Below, in pieces: positions 1 to 10,077 of a DNA stretch of 64,000 nt (position 1 is its first letter; each line of letters begins with the position of its first letter). The DNA is from an uncultured Duncaniella sp. (GTDB lineage Bacteria; Bacteroidota; Bacteroidia; Bacteroidales; Muribaculaceae): assembly GCA_910578615.1 (NCBI GenBank), contig CAJTRI010000010.1, forward strand, positions 16,203 to 80,202, given 5' to 3'. The position numbers and the translations under genes are program-made. Under the pieces are notes generated by a model. It saw only the letters and a program-made list of their open reading frames with translations, ran no database searches and was not told the DNA's origin.

Positions 1-3000
1 ACTTAAAGGAAATCGAGCCGATAGTGAAAAAAATCGAGGCTCTCGAGCCCGAGGTGAAGCAACTCAGCATAGACCAGCTCCGCGAACGCATACAGGCAGT
101 CCGCGATGACATCAAACAGTCAGTCTCAGCACCGCAGGAGGAAAACTCCCGCCTCAGACTGGAAGTTGAGGAGCTTCCGTTTGACCAACGCCAGCCAGTC
201 TGGGATACAATTGACCGCAATGAAAAACTGATGCTTGACACTATCGAGGACAAGCTGAACGAATACCTCCCCGAGGTATTCGCCGTAGTCCGCGAGACAG
301 CGGCACGGTTCGCGGCCAACGAGACCCTCGTGGTCAAAGCCACCGAGCTTGACCGCGAACTCGCAGCTCAGGGCAAAGATTTCGTAACCATTGACGGAGA
401 AAACGCTATCTGGAAGAACCATTGGCTTGCCGGAGGCAACGAGATTACCTGGGACATGGTTCACTACCGTGTCCAACTCATCGGCGGTATCGTGCTCCAT
501 CAGGGCAAGATTGCCGAGATGGCCACCGGCGAGGGTAAGACACTCGTGGCCACTCTCCCCGTCTTCCTCCGCTCCCTTTCAGGACGTGGCGTGCACGTGG
601 TGACCGTCAACGACTACCTCTCCAAGCGTGACTCCGAGTGGATGGGCCCGCTCTATATGTTCCACGGCTCCACCGTTGACTGCATCGACAAGCACCAGCC
701 CAACACCGCCGCCCGCCGAAGGGCATATGAATGTGACATCACGTTCGGCACCAACAACGAATTCGGCTTTGACTACCTGCGCGACAACATGGCCATGAGT
801 CCTGCCGACATGGTGCAACGCAAACATTACTACGCCATAGTCGACGAGGTCGATTCCGTGCTTATCGATGACGCCCGTACCCCCCTCATCATCTCCGGCC
901 CGGTTCCCAAGGGTGACGACCAGCTGTTTGACGAATACCGCTTCAATGTGGAGAAGGTCGTGGAGGCCCAGCGCCGTCTCGTCACCAAGATTCTCGCCGA
1001 TGCAAAGACAAAGATTGCCTCCGAGGACAAGGAAACCCGCAAGGAAGGAGCACTCCTCCTCTTCCGTGCCTTCAAGGGCCTCCCCAAGAACGGCGCACTC
1101 ATCAAGTTCCTTTCACAGGACGGCATGAAAAACCTCATGCTCGAAACCGAGGCTTATTATCTGCAAGACAACCAGCGCGAGATGCCCACGGTGACCGACC
1201 CGCTCTATTTCGTCATTGACGAGAAAAACCGCAGCGTGGAACTGACCGACAAGGGTATTGACGAGCTGACCGGCAAGAGCGACGATCCCCAGTTCTTCGT
1301 CCTCCCCGACATCGCCGCACAGCTTTCCGAGGCCGAGACAATCGCCGACCCCGCCGAGCGCGCCCGCCGCAAGGACGAGCTGATGCAGGAGTATGCGGTC
1401 AAGGCTGAACGCGTCCACACCGTCACCCAGCTTCTCAAAGCCTATGCCCTCTTCGAGAAAGATGTCGAATACGTCATCGATGAAGGCAAGATCAAGATCG
1501 TGGACGAGCAGACCGGCCGTATCATGGAGGGACGCCGTTACAGCGACGGTCTCCACCAGGCCATCGAGGCCAAGGAGCGAGTGAAGGTAGAGGCTGCCAC
1601 CCAGACTTTCGCCACCATCACACTCCAAAACTACTTCCGCATGTACCATAAGCTTGCCGGTATGACCGGTACCGCCGAGACAGAGGCGGGAGAGCTATGG
1701 GACATCTACAAGCTGGACGTGGTCACCATCCCGACCAACCGTCCCGTTGCCCGTGTCGATATGGACGACCGTGTCTACAAGACCAAGAAAGAGAAGTATG
1801 CCGCCGTCATAGACGAGATCCAGGAGCTTGTCAAGGCAGGACGCCCGGTTCTTGTCGGTACCACCTCGGTGGAAATTTCCGAACTTCTGAGCCGTATGCT
1901 CACCATGCGACACATCCCCCACAACGTGCTCAACGCCAAACTCCACCAGAAGGAGGCGGAGATCGTGGCCCATGCCGGTAAACAGGGTATGGTCACCATA
2001 GCCACCAACATGGCCGGCCGAGGCACCGACATCAAGCTCAGCCCGGAGGTCAAGGCTGCCGGAGGTCTCGCCATCATCGGCACCGAGCGTCATGAGTCAC
2101 GACGCGTCGACCGCCAGCTCCGAGGACGTGCCGGACGTCAGGGCGACCCCGGTTCATCGGTATTCTACGTGTCGTTTGAAGACCAGCTAATGCGCCTATT
2201 CGCCACTGACCGTGTCATGAAGATGCTTGATACCCTCGGACTCCAAGAAGGCGAGCGTATCGAAAGCCGCATGGTCACAAACGCCATAGGCAACGCCCAG
2301 AAGCGAGTGGAAGAGAACAACTTCGGCATCCGCAAACGCCTTCTTGAATATGACGACGTCATGAACAAGCAGCGTACCTACATCTACAACCGCCGCCACC
2401 ACGCCCTCCTCGGCGAGCGCATAGGCATCGACATAGCCAACATGATGTGGGACGTCATCGAGAACTTCGTAAACAACACCTACCCTGCGGACTATCAGGA
2501 TCTCTCCATGGATCTCTTCAAGACCCTCACCATAGAGGCTCCTTTCACCGAAGAGGAATTCCGCAACCTCAGCAAGGAAGACGCTATCGAGAAGATCCAC
2601 GCGGCAGCCTCCGAATCCTTCGAGCGCAAGCGTGAACGTATCATAGAAGTGGCACTCCCCGTCATCAACGACTGCGTGGAGAACCGTGGATTCAAGGGAC
2701 GCATAGCAGTCCCCATGACTGACGGAAAGCGTTTCTTCAATCTGGTGGTGGACATTGACGAGGCTTATCGTACAGGCTGCAAATCCATCGTCAAGGAATG
2801 GCATAAGGCCGTCCTTCTCGTCACCATTGACGAACTCTGGAAAGAACATCTCCGCGAACTTGACCAGCTGCGCCAGAGCGTGCAGAACGCATCATACGAG
2901 CAGAAGGATCCACTCGTAATCTACAAGGTAGAGTCGTTCCATCTCTTCGAATCCATGCTTGCCCAGCTCAACAACAAGGCCATGGCCACCCTCATGCGCG

Positions 3001-3335
3001 GACAGATATATATACAGCAGGCACCCCCTCAGCCGTCAGCTCCCTCAGTAGACGAACCGACAGAAGACGGACAAGAGGCTCCGGCACCGGCTCCCGCGCC
3101 AAAACCACAACCGGAGGTGCGCCGCGCCATGCCTGAGCGTCCCGCTGACTACACCCGCTACCAGACCTCACGCGAGAACCTCCCCGGCGAAGCAGCCTCA
3201 CATGCCGCCTCTCAGGGTGCATCGGCCACACAGCCTGTACAGCCCGCCAAGGCCGGCCCGCGCATCAACCGTAACGATCCCTGTCCCTGCGGTTCAGGCA
3301 AGAAATACAAAAACTGTCACGGGAAAGGACTCTGA
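1..3335 (+). CDS. secA: Preprotein translocase ATPase SecA (5' end outside window)
   Basis: SecA is the ATP-driven motor that pushes unfolded preproteins through SecYEG. The reading frame is open to the left edge: the seven codons before the GTG at 24 encode LKEIEPIV, which matches the conserved SecA N-terminus, so that GTG is internal and roughly 15-20 residues lie outside the window. Counting from the GTG, Walker A (GEGKT) is at about 170, the DEAD-type DEVDS at about 273, and the helicase arginine motif QLRGRAGRQGD at about 698. A proline/alanine-rich linker follows, then the C-terminal zinc motif CPCGSGKKYKNCH that binds SecB or ribosomes in other species. The length of about 1120 residues and the enlarged preprotein cross-linking region are normal for Bacteroidota. 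A perfect hairpin follows the stop codon. Confidence 0.98.
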   Translation, partial: LKEIEPIVKKIEALEPEVKQLSIDQLRERIQAVRDDIKQSVSAPQEENSRLRLEVEELPFDQRQPVWDTIDRNEKLMLDTIEDKLNEYLPEVFAVVRETAARFAANETLVVKATELDRELAAQGKDFVTIDGENAIWKNHWLAGGNEITWDMVHYRVQLIGGIVLHQGKIAEMATGEGKTLVATLPVFLRSLSGRGVHVVTVNDYLSKRDSEWMGPLYMFHGSTVDCIDKHQPNTAARRRAYECDITFGTNNEFGFDYLRDNMAMSPADMVQRKHYYAIVDEVDSVLIDDARTPLIISGPVPKGDDQLFDEYRFNVEKVVEAQRRLVTKILADAKTKIASEDKETRKEGALLLFRAFKGLPKNGALIKFLSQDGMKNLMLETEAYYLQDNQREMPTVTDPLYFVIDEKNRSVELTDKGIDELTGKSDDPQFFVLPDIAAQLSEAETIADPAERARRKDELMQEYAVKAERVHTVTQLLKAYALFEKDVEYVIDEGKIKIVDEQTGRIMEGRRYSDGLHQAIEAKERVKVEAATQTFATITLQNYFRMYHKLAGMTGTAETEAGELWDIYKLDVVTIPTNRPVARVDMDDRVYKTKKEKYAAVIDEIQELVKAGRPVLVGTTSVEISELLSRMLTMRHIPHNVLNAKLHQKEAEIVAHAGKQGMVTIATNMAGRGTDIKLSPEVKAAGGLAIIGTERHESRRVDRQLRGRAGRQGDPGSSVFYVSFEDQLMRLFATDRVMKMLDTLGLQEGERIESRMVTNAIGNAQKRVEENNFGIRKRLLEYDDVMNKQRTYIYNRRHHALLGERIGIDIANMMWDVIENFVNNTYPADYQDLSMDLFKTLTIEAPFTEEEFRNLSKEDAIEKIHAAASESFERKRERIIEVALPVINDCVENRGFKGRIAVPMTDGKRFFNLVVDIDEAYRTGCKSIVKEWHKAVLLVTIDELWKEHLRELDQLRQSVQNASYEQKDPLVIYKVESFHLFESMLAQLNNKAMATLMRGQIYIQQAPPQPSAPSVDEPTEDGQEAPAPAPAPKPQPEVRRAMPERPADYTRYQTSRENLPGEAASHAASQGASATQPVQPAKAGPRINRNDPCPCGSGKKYKNCHGKGL

Positions 3336-3353
3336 TCCTGACATCAGAACAAT

Positions 3354-3408
3354 ATCATAAGACGTGCCCCGTAAGCCGGAATCCGGCTTACGGGGCACGT
3401 CTTATGAT
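3354..3408. terminator. Bidirectional terminator between secA and GH3 gene
   Basis: Perfect inverted repeat: the 27-nt arms 3354-3380 and 3382-3408 flank a single base. It lies between the convergent secA (plus) and GH3 (minus) genes, so it can end transcripts from both sides. There is no long T-run; the stem itself is very stable (CGTGCCCCGTAAGCCGGA core). Confidence 0.85.
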
Positions 3409-3418
3409 TATCACGTCC

Positions 3419-5956
3419 TTATCTCAACGTCACCTCTATCTCGACCGGGGTCACGGCGGAAGAACCGCCGACGAGCAGCCGGTATGTACCGGGGCGAGTA
3501 GCCATCCGGCCGGAAGAATGATCATAAGTGGCAAAAGCATCGGACGGGAGGTCAAAAGACACATGGGCAGTCTTCCCGGCAGGGATAGGCACGCGTCTGA
3601 AAGCCCGCAACGTCTTCAAAGGCCCCGACGGGTCAGCAGGATTGACAAGATATACCTGTACTACCTCCTCGCCATCCATCGAGCCTGTATTGCTTACCGG
3701 CACCGAGAAACCGAAGCCATCCCCTGTCTCCACCGATGCCGACGTGACCGATGGAGCACCATACTCATAAGACGTATAACTCAGTCCATGGCCGAACGGA
3801 TAGAGCGGTTCGCCACGGAAATACCGATAAGTGCGCCCTTCCATGTCATAGTTCTCAAAATCAGGAAGCTGCGAATCGTCCCTATAAAAAGTAACAGGTA
3901 GTCGTCCTGCGGGGTTATAGTCGCCAAACAGAACCTCCGCCACAGCTGTACCGCCGGCCTGTCCGGGATACCATGCCTGCAATACGGCGTCACAGACCGA
4001 ATCTTCGGGAGCAAGAGCCACGGCAGAGCCGGAACAGTTGACATATACCACCTTCTTGCCGGCCTCCTTTATTCGTTTTATGAGTTGGCGCTGAACAGCC
4101 GGAAGCTCGATTGTCTCGCGATCGCCGCCACGAAATCCCGGCACCGAGACCTTCATCTCCTCGCCTTCAAGCTTTGGCGAGATACCGCCGACAAAGATAA
4201 CGACATCAGTCCCCGAAATATCAAATCCATCCCTTACAGGAGATACTATGTCAAACCTGAGCGTAGCCACATCGTCATAATGATGGAAACGCAGCTCTAT
4301 GTCCCGGCGCTCACCCTTGCTGGCATGAAACATATGGGAAGCAATATGGTTATTGCGTGTGCCGTGGGTACGGCTTACAACCTCCTTGCCGTCAACAAAC
4401 AATGCGACATCGGCATCCTTGTCACCTTCAAGCTTTATGATGTAGTCGCCATCTTCTCCCGGAACAAACGTTCCCTTATAGTTGCCATGGAAATCAGTCA
4501 GCTCCACACCCGGGGCAAACACAGTGGCTCCCCCCGTGGAGAGTTCAAGCGGAGTGGTATGGGTGCTTACCGCCACCGGCTCACCAGCGGTTTTGCCGCC
4601 ATTCCAGTAGACCGCTTTCATACCGCCATCCAGCCAGTCAAACCGCGATACGGTATTGTCGCTCACAACGTGGTCACACCCTTTCTGATAACCAGCATCC
4701 GGGACATACTCCCTTATACCGTCAAGAATCGTCACAGTCCGGGAGGGAAAACCGTTATAGTTGCCCCACTGCATCACCGAATCTGCCGCGTTAGGCCCGG
4801 CTACGAGAATACGCTGCGTCCCGGCTTTGAGCGGAAGGATACCGTTGTTTTTCAGAAGAGTCATTGACTTGCGGGCCATATCGAGCGCTATACGGCGACC
4901 CTCAGGCGTATCGACATCCTTCTCTGGATCAAGGCTGTTCCAAGGCACGTCTGACGCTGCGTCTATCTCACCAAGACGGTAACGGGCTTCGAGAAGCCTG
5001 ATGACAGCCGAGTCTATCGTCGCCTCGGTGATAAGACCTTGGTCATAAGCCTTGCGCAGGTTCTTATATACCGGCCCGCATTCGAGGTCTGTACCCGATA
5101 TAACGGCGTCCGCACTGGCGTGCGCTCCCGATGGATGGGTATTGTGCGCCCAGTCGGATATAAAGTCTCGTATAGCCCAGCAATCCGAGACGATGATACG
5201 GTCATATCCCCACTCGCCTCTTAGGATCTGCCTAAGAAGACGTTTGCTGGAACAACAAGGCTCACCCTCGTAACGATTGTATGCACACATCACCTGCTGC
5301 ACACCTGCGTCTACCAGCCCCTTGAATGCCGGAAGATAGGTCTCTCTGAGATCTCTCGGGTCTATATCCTTCGCATCAAAAGAATGACGATTCCATTCAG
5401 GCCCGCTGTGAACCGCATAATGCTTTGCTCCCGCAAGAGTTTTGAGATATACAGCGTCCGGCTCCCCTTGGAGATTTCTCACGACAGCCTTCCCCATCAC
5501 TGTGGCAAGATAGGGATCTTCCCCATAGGTCTCCTGTCCGCGTCCCCACCTCGGGTCACGGAATATGTTCACGTTAGGCGTCCAGAACGAAAGACCTTGG
5601 TAACGTTTGATCTCACCCTCTCGGCGGAATCCGTTGAACTTCGCACGAGCCTCTGTCGAAACCAAGTCGAAGGCCTCTCCGACAGCCTTGTCGTCAAACG
5701 ATGCCGCCATGCCTATCGTCTGCGGAAGGACTGTGGCCTTCCCTGCACGTGCCACACCGTGGAGCGCCTCGCTCCACCAGTTGAAAGCCGGGATGCCGAG
5801 CCGGGGAATGGCGGGAGAGTTATCCATCATCAGTGATATCTTCTCATCAAGAGTAAGTCGCGGCAGCAGTTCCCCGGCCTTCTCCCTCGCGGTCTGCGCG
5901 GACAGGGCAAAAACGCACCCCGCACATAAAGTCATGGCCGATAATATTCTTTTCAT
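3419..5956 (-). CDS. Glycoside hydrolase family 3, beta-xylosidase/beta-glucosidase type, with PA14 insert
   Basis: Exported exo-glycosidase that removes terminal beta-linked sugars, probably xylose, in the periplasm or at the cell surface. A signal peptide (about residues 1-20, ending ALSAQ) precedes the GH3 N-terminal barrel. This has the family signatures NWWSEALHGVAR, DPRWGRGQETYGEDP, KHYAVHSGPE and the nucleophile motif IIVSDCW (Asp about 258). The (alpha/beta)6 sandwich domain is interrupted by a PA14-like domain at about 430-580, which in this family shapes the active-site entrance. A fibronectin-III-like domain ends the protein (about 740-830). The 845-residue length is usual for PA14-containing GH3 enzymes. 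The sugar specificity (xylose, glucose or arabinose) is not settled by the sequence alone. The gene stands alone, convergent with secA and divergent from metG. Confidence 0.92.
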   Translation of the reverse strand: MKRILSAMTLCAGCVFALSAQTAREKAGELLPRLTLDEKISLMMDNSPAIPRLGIPAFNWWSEALHGVARAGKATVLPQTIGMAASFDDKAVGEAFDLVSTEARAKFNGFRREGEIKRYQGLSFWTPNVNIFRDPRWGRGQETYGEDPYLATVMGKAVVRNLQGEPDAVYLKTLAGAKHYAVHSGPEWNRHSFDAKDIDPRDLRETYLPAFKGLVDAGVQQVMCAYNRYEGEPCCSSKRLLRQILRGEWGYDRIIVSDCWAIRDFISDWAHNTHPSGAHASADAVISGTDLECGPVYKNLRKAYDQGLITEATIDSAVIRLLEARYRLGEIDAASDVPWNSLDPEKDVDTPEGRRIALDMARKSMTLLKNNGILPLKAGTQRILVAGPNAADSVMQWGNYNGFPSRTVTILDGIREYVPDAGYQKGCDHVVSDNTVSRFDWLDGGMKAVYWNGGKTAGEPVAVSTHTTPLELSTGGATVFAPGVELTDFHGNYKGTFVPGEDGDYIIKLEGDKDADVALFVDGKEVVSRTHGTRNNHIASHMFHASKGERRDIELRFHHYDDVATLRFDIVSPVRDGFDISGTDVVIFVGGISPKLEGEEMKVSVPGFRGGDRETIELPAVQRQLIKRIKEAGKKVVYVNCSGSAVALAPEDSVCDAVLQAWYPGQAGGTAVAEVLFGDYNPAGRLPVTFYRDDSQLPDFENYDMEGRTYRYFRGEPLYPFGHGLSYTSYEYGAPSVTSASVETGDGFGFSVPVSNTGSMDGEEVVQVYLVNPADPSGPLKTLRAFRRVPIPAGKTAHVSFDLPSDAFATYDHSSGRMATRPGTYRLLVGGSSAVTPVEIEVTLR

Positions 5957-5991
5957 GGCATATAATTATGGATTTAATATTAGTCAGTCAA

Positions 5992-5999
5992 CAAATTTA
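5992..5999 (-). promoter_or_regulatory. Possible -7 element for the GH3 gene
   Basis: On the minus strand this reads TAAATTTG, an exact TAnnTTTG Bacteroidota -7 element, 36 bases upstream of the GH3 start. No convincing TTTG -33 element is seen at the expected distance. Confidence 0.4.
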
Positions 6000-6049
6000 G
6001 CAAAACTTTTCGGACTTTGTCAGGCATTGTCATTCATCACTCGTAATAT

Positions 6050-6080
6050 TTTGAAATTTTAATCGAAAATCCTAATTTTG
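6050..6080 (+). promoter_or_regulatory. Promoter of metG-ansA
   Basis: TTTG at 6050-6053 and TAATTTTG at 6073-6080 are separated by 19 bases, matching the Bacteroidota sigma-factor consensus (-33 TTTG, -7 TAnnTTTG). The TTG at 6078, which could be read as an in-frame start of metG, is part of the -7 element. This favours the ATG at 6105. Confidence 0.8.
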
Positions 6081-6104
6081 CAGACAAATAGCAACAGAAC
6101 GAAA

Positions 6105-8147
6105 ATGGAAAAAAAATTCAAACGCACCCTGATAACCACCGCTCTCCCCTATGCCAACGGCCCGGTACACATCGGCCACCTCGCCGGTGTCTATGTCCCC
6201 GCCGACATATATGCACGCTACCTGCGCCTGCGCGGAGAAGACGTGGTCATGGTGGGCGGCAGCGATGAGCACGGTGTGCCCATCACCCTGCGTGCCCGCA
6301 AGGAGGGAATCACTCCACAGGAGGTGGTTGACCGTTACCATGCAATCATAAAGGACTCTCTCAGCGAGCTTGGAGTGTCGTTTGACATATATTCACGTAC
6401 CACCTCGGCCCTGCATCACCAGACCGCTTCGGAATTCTTCCGCCATCTGTACGACAAGGGTGAATTCATCGAGAAGACCGCTCCCCAGCCCTATGACGAG
6501 AAAGGCGGCGAGTTTCTTGCCGACCGCTACGTGCTCGGCACATGTCCACGTTGCGGCAACGAGAACGCCTACGGTGACCAATGCGAGGCTTGCGGATCGT
6601 CCCTCAACGTCACAGACCTTCTCAATCCCCGCTCGGCCCTAACAGGAGAGCCAATAAAGATGCGCGAGACCTCCCATTGGTATCTCCCGCTCGACAAATG
6701 GGAAGACAGCCTCCGCACATGGATTCTCGACGGCCACAAAGAATGGAAGTCAAACGTCTACGGGCAGTGCAAGTCATGGCTCGACGCCGGGTTGCAGCCC
6801 CGCGCCGTCAGCCGCGACCTGTCATGGGGCGTGCCCGTGCCGGTGGAAGGCGCTGACGGGAAGGTGCTTTACGTATGGTTCGACGCACCTATCGGCTATA
6901 TCTCCAACACCAAAGAACTACTGCCCGACTCATGGCAGACATGGTGGAAAGATCCCGAGACACGCATCATCAACTTCATCGGCAAGGACAACATTGTCTT
7001 CCACTGCATAGTGTTCCCCGCCATGCTCATGGCCTATGGCGACAATTTCCAGCTGCCAGACAATGTCCCCGCCAACGAGTTTCTAAACCTCGAAGGTGAT
7101 AAGATTTCCACATCGCGCAACTGGGCAGTATGGCTCCACGAATATCTCCGCGACTTCCCCGGCAAACAGGACGTGTTGCGCTACGTCCTGACCGCCAACG
7201 CGCCCGAGACAAAAGACAATGACTTCACATGGGCCGACTTCCAGGCGCGAAACAACAACGAGCTTGTGGCCATACTCGGCAACTTCGTAAACCGCGCGGT
7301 AGTCCTGACCCACAAATATTTCGACGGCACCATCCCCGCCACCATCGAGCTTACAGACGCCGAGCGGCAGGTGTGGGACGAAGTCAGCCGCATAAAGTCA
7401 GCCCTGACCGAGGCTCTTGACAACTTCCACTTCCGCGAGGCTCTGAAACAGGCCATGGAGATAGCCCGTCTCGGGAACCGCTATCTTCAAGAGACCGAAC
7501 CTTGGAAAGTGGCCAAGAGCGACATGGCTCGTACAGCCACCATACTCAACACCGCCCTCCAGCTCTGTGCCAACATAGCCATAGCCTTCGAACCCTTCCT
7601 CCCCTTCACATGCGGACGTCTCTCGGCCATGCTCGGAGGCGGGAAACTCTCATGGGACATGCTCGGTGCCTCGGATATTCTCCCCGCCGGCACCACGATC
7701 GCTCCCGCCGAACTCCTTTTCGAGAAAATCGAGGACGCCACGGTAGAGGCACAGGTAAAAAGGCTTCATGACATCAAGAAAGCCAACGAGACCGCCGCAT
7801 GGCGTCCGGCACCACAGGCCGAAGACGTGGATTTTGACACATTCTGCCGCTCCGACCTACGTGTGGGGACAGTGATCGAATGCGAGAAAGTCCCCAAGGC
7901 CGACAAGCTGCTCCGCTTCCTCATAGATGACGGCATGGAGAAACGCACCATTGTCTCCGGCATAGCGAAATACTACAAGCCTGAGGAACTCGTGGGCCGT
8001 CAGGTCTGCTTCATTGCCAACCTGCCCCCGCGCAAACTCAAAGGCATAGTGTCTCAGGGAATGATTCTCTCTGCCGAGAATTCCGATGGCTCCATAGTGC
8101 TCCTCACCCCCTCGGCACAAGTCGCGCCGGGTTCAAAAATAGGATAA
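6105..8147 (+). CDS. metG: Methionyl-tRNA synthetase
   Basis: Charges tRNA-Met with methionine in the cytoplasm. Class I synthetase signatures are visible: the HIGH motif (residues 22-25, in PYANGPVHIGHL), a zinc knuckle with two CxxC-type pairs (about 147-164), and the KMSKS-loop variant KISTS (about 333-337). The C-terminal 100 residues (about 575-680) form a Trbp111/EMAP-II-like tRNA-binding domain that dimerises and holds the tRNA. The length of 680 aa fits the long bacterial form. The start was set at the ATG at 6105 because the upstream in-frame TTG lies inside the promoter. ansA follows 29 bases downstream on the same strand without a terminator, so the two are probably co-transcribed. 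Confidence 0.97.
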   Translation: MEKKFKRTLITTALPYANGPVHIGHLAGVYVPADIYARYLRLRGEDVVMVGGSDEHGVPITLRARKEGITPQEVVDRYHAIIKDSLSELGVSFDIYSRTTSALHHQTASEFFRHLYDKGEFIEKTAPQPYDEKGGEFLADRYVLGTCPRCGNENAYGDQCEACGSSLNVTDLLNPRSALTGEPIKMRETSHWYLPLDKWEDSLRTWILDGHKEWKSNVYGQCKSWLDAGLQPRAVSRDLSWGVPVPVEGADGKVLYVWFDAPIGYISNTKELLPDSWQTWWKDPETRIINFIGKDNIVFHCIVFPAMLMAYGDNFQLPDNVPANEFLNLEGDKISTSRNWAVWLHEYLRDFPGKQDVLRYVLTANAPETKDNDFTWADFQARNNNELVAILGNFVNRAVVLTHKYFDGTIPATIELTDAERQVWDEVSRIKSALTEALDNFHFREALKQAMEIARLGNRYLQETEPWKVAKSDMARTATILNTALQLCANIAIAFEPFLPFTCGRLSAMLGGGKLSWDMLGASDILPAGTTIAPAELLFEKIEDATVEAQVKRLHDIKKANETAAWRPAPQAEDVDFDTFCRSDLRVGTVIECEKVPKADKLLRFLIDDGMEKRTIVSGIAKYYKPEELVGRQVCFIANLPPRKLKGIVSQGMILSAENSDGSIVLLTPSAQVAPGSKIG

Positions 8148-8176
8148 AAATCTCCTTAACCCCCATAATCGAAGCC

Positions 8177-9214
8177 ATGACCAGCAAGAAGCGCCCCCGC
8201 ATACTCATCATCTACACCGGCGGCACGATAGGTATGATCGAAGACCCTCAGAGCCACGCTCTCAGGCCTTTCGACTTCACCCACCTTATGGACAACGTCC
8301 CCAAGGTTAAGATGCTCGAGTATCACATAGACAACATCCAGTTCACACCCATCGATTCCTCTGACATGGATCCCGACGGGTGGCGCGATATCGCACTGGC
8401 CATTGCCGAAAACTATGACAATTATGACGGCTTCGTGGTGCTCCACGGAACCGATACGATGGCCTACACCGCTTCGGCCCTATCCTTCATGCTCGCGCAC
8501 CTCGACAAGCCCGTGATTATCACAGGTTCGCAGCTGCCGATAGGAGAGGTACGCACAGACGGGGAGGAGAACCTTATAACGGCCCTCCAAATCGCGGCGG
8601 CCACGACATTCAACGGAGACCCGATGGTTCAGGAGGTGGCAATACTCTTCGAAAACTACCTGTGGCGCGGAAACCGCTCCACCAAGAAGAGCGCCGACAA
8701 TTTCAACGCCTTCAAGAGCCACAATTATCCCGAGCTGGCCAAGATAGGCCTGGGTATACACTTTGCGGAAAAGGCCCTCCGCCGCCCCAACGAACGGCGC
8801 CCTCTCCATGTCAATACCGGCATGGATCGCAACGTGATATTCCTTGACCTGCATCCGGGACTGACACGGCCCATACTGCACCATATCCTCAACACACCGG
8901 GTATAAAGGGAATAGTAATGCGTAGCTACGGGGCCGGAAACGCCCCCACCCACCAATGGTTTCTTGAAGAAATCAAGCGCACGGTCGACAGTGGTGTGAT
9001 AATAGTCAACGTGACACAATGTATCAGCGGTGCCGTACATGTCAACCGTTATGCCGCCGGAGAGACTCTCACCAACTGCGGTGTAATCTCCGGCCACGAC
9101 ATGACGTCAGAGGCAGCAATCACCAAACTGATGTACCTCTTCGGTCTCGGACTGACCCCGTCAGCCGTCAGGACACGTTTCAACGTCGATCTCTGCGGAG
9201 AAGTGACATTATAG
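8177..9214 (+). CDS. ansA: Type I (cytosolic) L-asparaginase
   Basis: Hydrolyses L-asparagine to aspartate and ammonia. No signal peptide is present, in line with the low-affinity cytosolic type I enzyme. Both catalytic threonine motifs are seen: YTGGTIG (nucleophile Thr at 14 or 17 by alignment) and LHGTDTM (residues 89-95). The 345-residue length is standard. It lies 29 bases after metG in the same direction and is followed by a strong hairpin, so it should be the second gene of a metG-ansA transcript. Confidence 0.94.
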   Translation: MTSKKRPRILIIYTGGTIGMIEDPQSHALRPFDFTHLMDNVPKVKMLEYHIDNIQFTPIDSSDMDPDGWRDIALAIAENYDNYDGFVVLHGTDTMAYTASALSFMLAHLDKPVIITGSQLPIGEVRTDGEENLITALQIAAATTFNGDPMVQEVAILFENYLWRGNRSTKKSADNFNAFKSHNYPELAKIGLGIHFAEKALRRPNERRPLHVNTGMDRNVIFLDLHPGLTRPILHHILNTPGIKGIVMRSYGAGNAPTHQWFLEEIKRTVDSGVIIVNVTQCISGAVHVNRYAAGETLTNCGVISGHDMTSEAAITKLMYLFGLGLTPSAVRTRFNVDLCGEVTL

Positions 9215-9251
9215 CAACCAGCGGACGAAGGAAATAAAAACTATTTTTACG

Positions 9252-9298
9252 AACCTTACCTCCCGCCACGGATAGCTTCCGTGGCGGGAGGTAAGGTT
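9252..9298. terminator. Bidirectional terminator between ansA and nitroreductase
   Basis: Perfect 21-nt arms (9252-9272 and 9278-9298) with loop TAGCT. It lies between convergent genes and is followed on the plus strand by a short T-run. Confidence 0.88.
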
Positions 9299-9324
9299 TT
9301 CAATTCGGTCAGTATGACATCATA

Positions 9325-10077
9325 TCATCTCTGCGGGTCGAATCCGCGCCGTTGCATGGAGCGCAGAAGGCCGTAGTCCATGGCCTCGCGGTAATAACCG
9401 AGGATATGGCGTGCCCAGTCATTGTCGGTCTTGTCACCTGAGCGCGTCCTGTTATAGTGGGACACGGTGTCATTATAGTCCATCAGTTCCTTGACAATTT
9501 CCTCCTCGTCCTGACGGTAGCCGTCCTTGAATACGACCAGTTCGCGAGGCTGTTTGGGTTTCAGATCCGGCTCCTCGCGGGGCACGCCTATTGAAAGACC
9601 GCATACCACGAACGTCTTCCGAGGCAGATTAAGCAACGCCGAGACAGCCTCAGGGGCCACGGTGCGCGCATATCCGATGGGGCAGCATCCGAGACCGAGG
9701 CTCTCAGCCATGGTCAGGGCGCTCATCATTGCCAGAGACGCATCTATTATCCCGACAGAGACTCCGTCGATGGTATTGTTGAACTCCGGCATTTCCTCAC
9801 CAAGCTCCTCGCTGATGAGGCTGATCTTGTTATAGTCCATCAGGAAAAGAAGAAAATGAGAGCATGTCTTCACCTGTTTCTGTCCTATTATCTCGTAAAG
9901 TTTCAGCTTGACGTCAGGATCGGTCACATCGATAACAGAGAACTGCTGTCCGTTATAGCTGGTCGGTGTGTTGCGGATGGCGTCATAGATCAGGTTCATG
10001 TCTTCCGCGCCGACATCCTTACGCTCGTACCTGCGTACACTGCGGCGCTCTAAGAGTGTGTCTTTTACGCTTTTCAT
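9325..10077 (-). CDS. Nitroreductase family protein (NADPH-dependent FMN oxidoreductase type)
   Basis: FMN-dependent oxidoreductase resembling the NfsA/FRP group. The N-terminal ERRSVRRYERKDV segment is the typical nitroreductase FMN-phosphate-binding start, and the central LGCCPIGYAR and LSIGVPREEPDLKPKQPR stretches are typical of this group. At 250 aa the length is that of a single nitroreductase domain. No signal peptide is seen, so the protein is cytosolic. The physiological substrate (flavin, quinone or nitro compound) cannot be read from the sequence. It is a single-gene unit with its own promoter, convergent with ansA. Confidence 0.88.
   Translation of the reverse strand: MKSVKDTLLERRSVRRYERKDVGAEDMNLIYDAIRNTPTSYNGQQFSVIDVTDPDVKLKLYEIIGQKQVKTCSHFLLFLMDYNKISLISEELGEEMPEFNNTIDGVSVGIIDASLAMMSALTMAESLGLGCCPIGYARTVAPEAVSALLNLPRKTFVVCGLSIGVPREEPDLKPKQPRELVVFKDGYRQDEEEIVKELMDYNDTVSHYNRTRSGDKTDNDWARHILGYYREAMDYGLLRSMQRRGFDPQR

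Noticed and set aside
2196..2849. Minus-strand open frame of 217 codons inside secA
   Set aside because: Antisense shadow of conserved SecA sequence.
3404..3901. Plus-strand open frame of 165 codons after secA
   Set aside because: Starts inside the terminator hairpin and runs antisense to the GH3 C-terminal domain.
4085..4867. Plus-strand open frame of 260 codons inside the GH3 gene
   Set aside because: Antisense shadow of conserved GH3 sequence; no start context or family resemblance.
5890..5956. Lipoprotein signal in the GH3 enzyme (CAGC)
   Set aside because: The residue three before the Cys is not Leu-like and a standard signal-peptidase I site follows (ALSAQ).
6078..6104. Alternative TTG start of metG
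   Set aside because: The TTG is the end of an exact TAnnTTTG promoter element, so it should not be translated.
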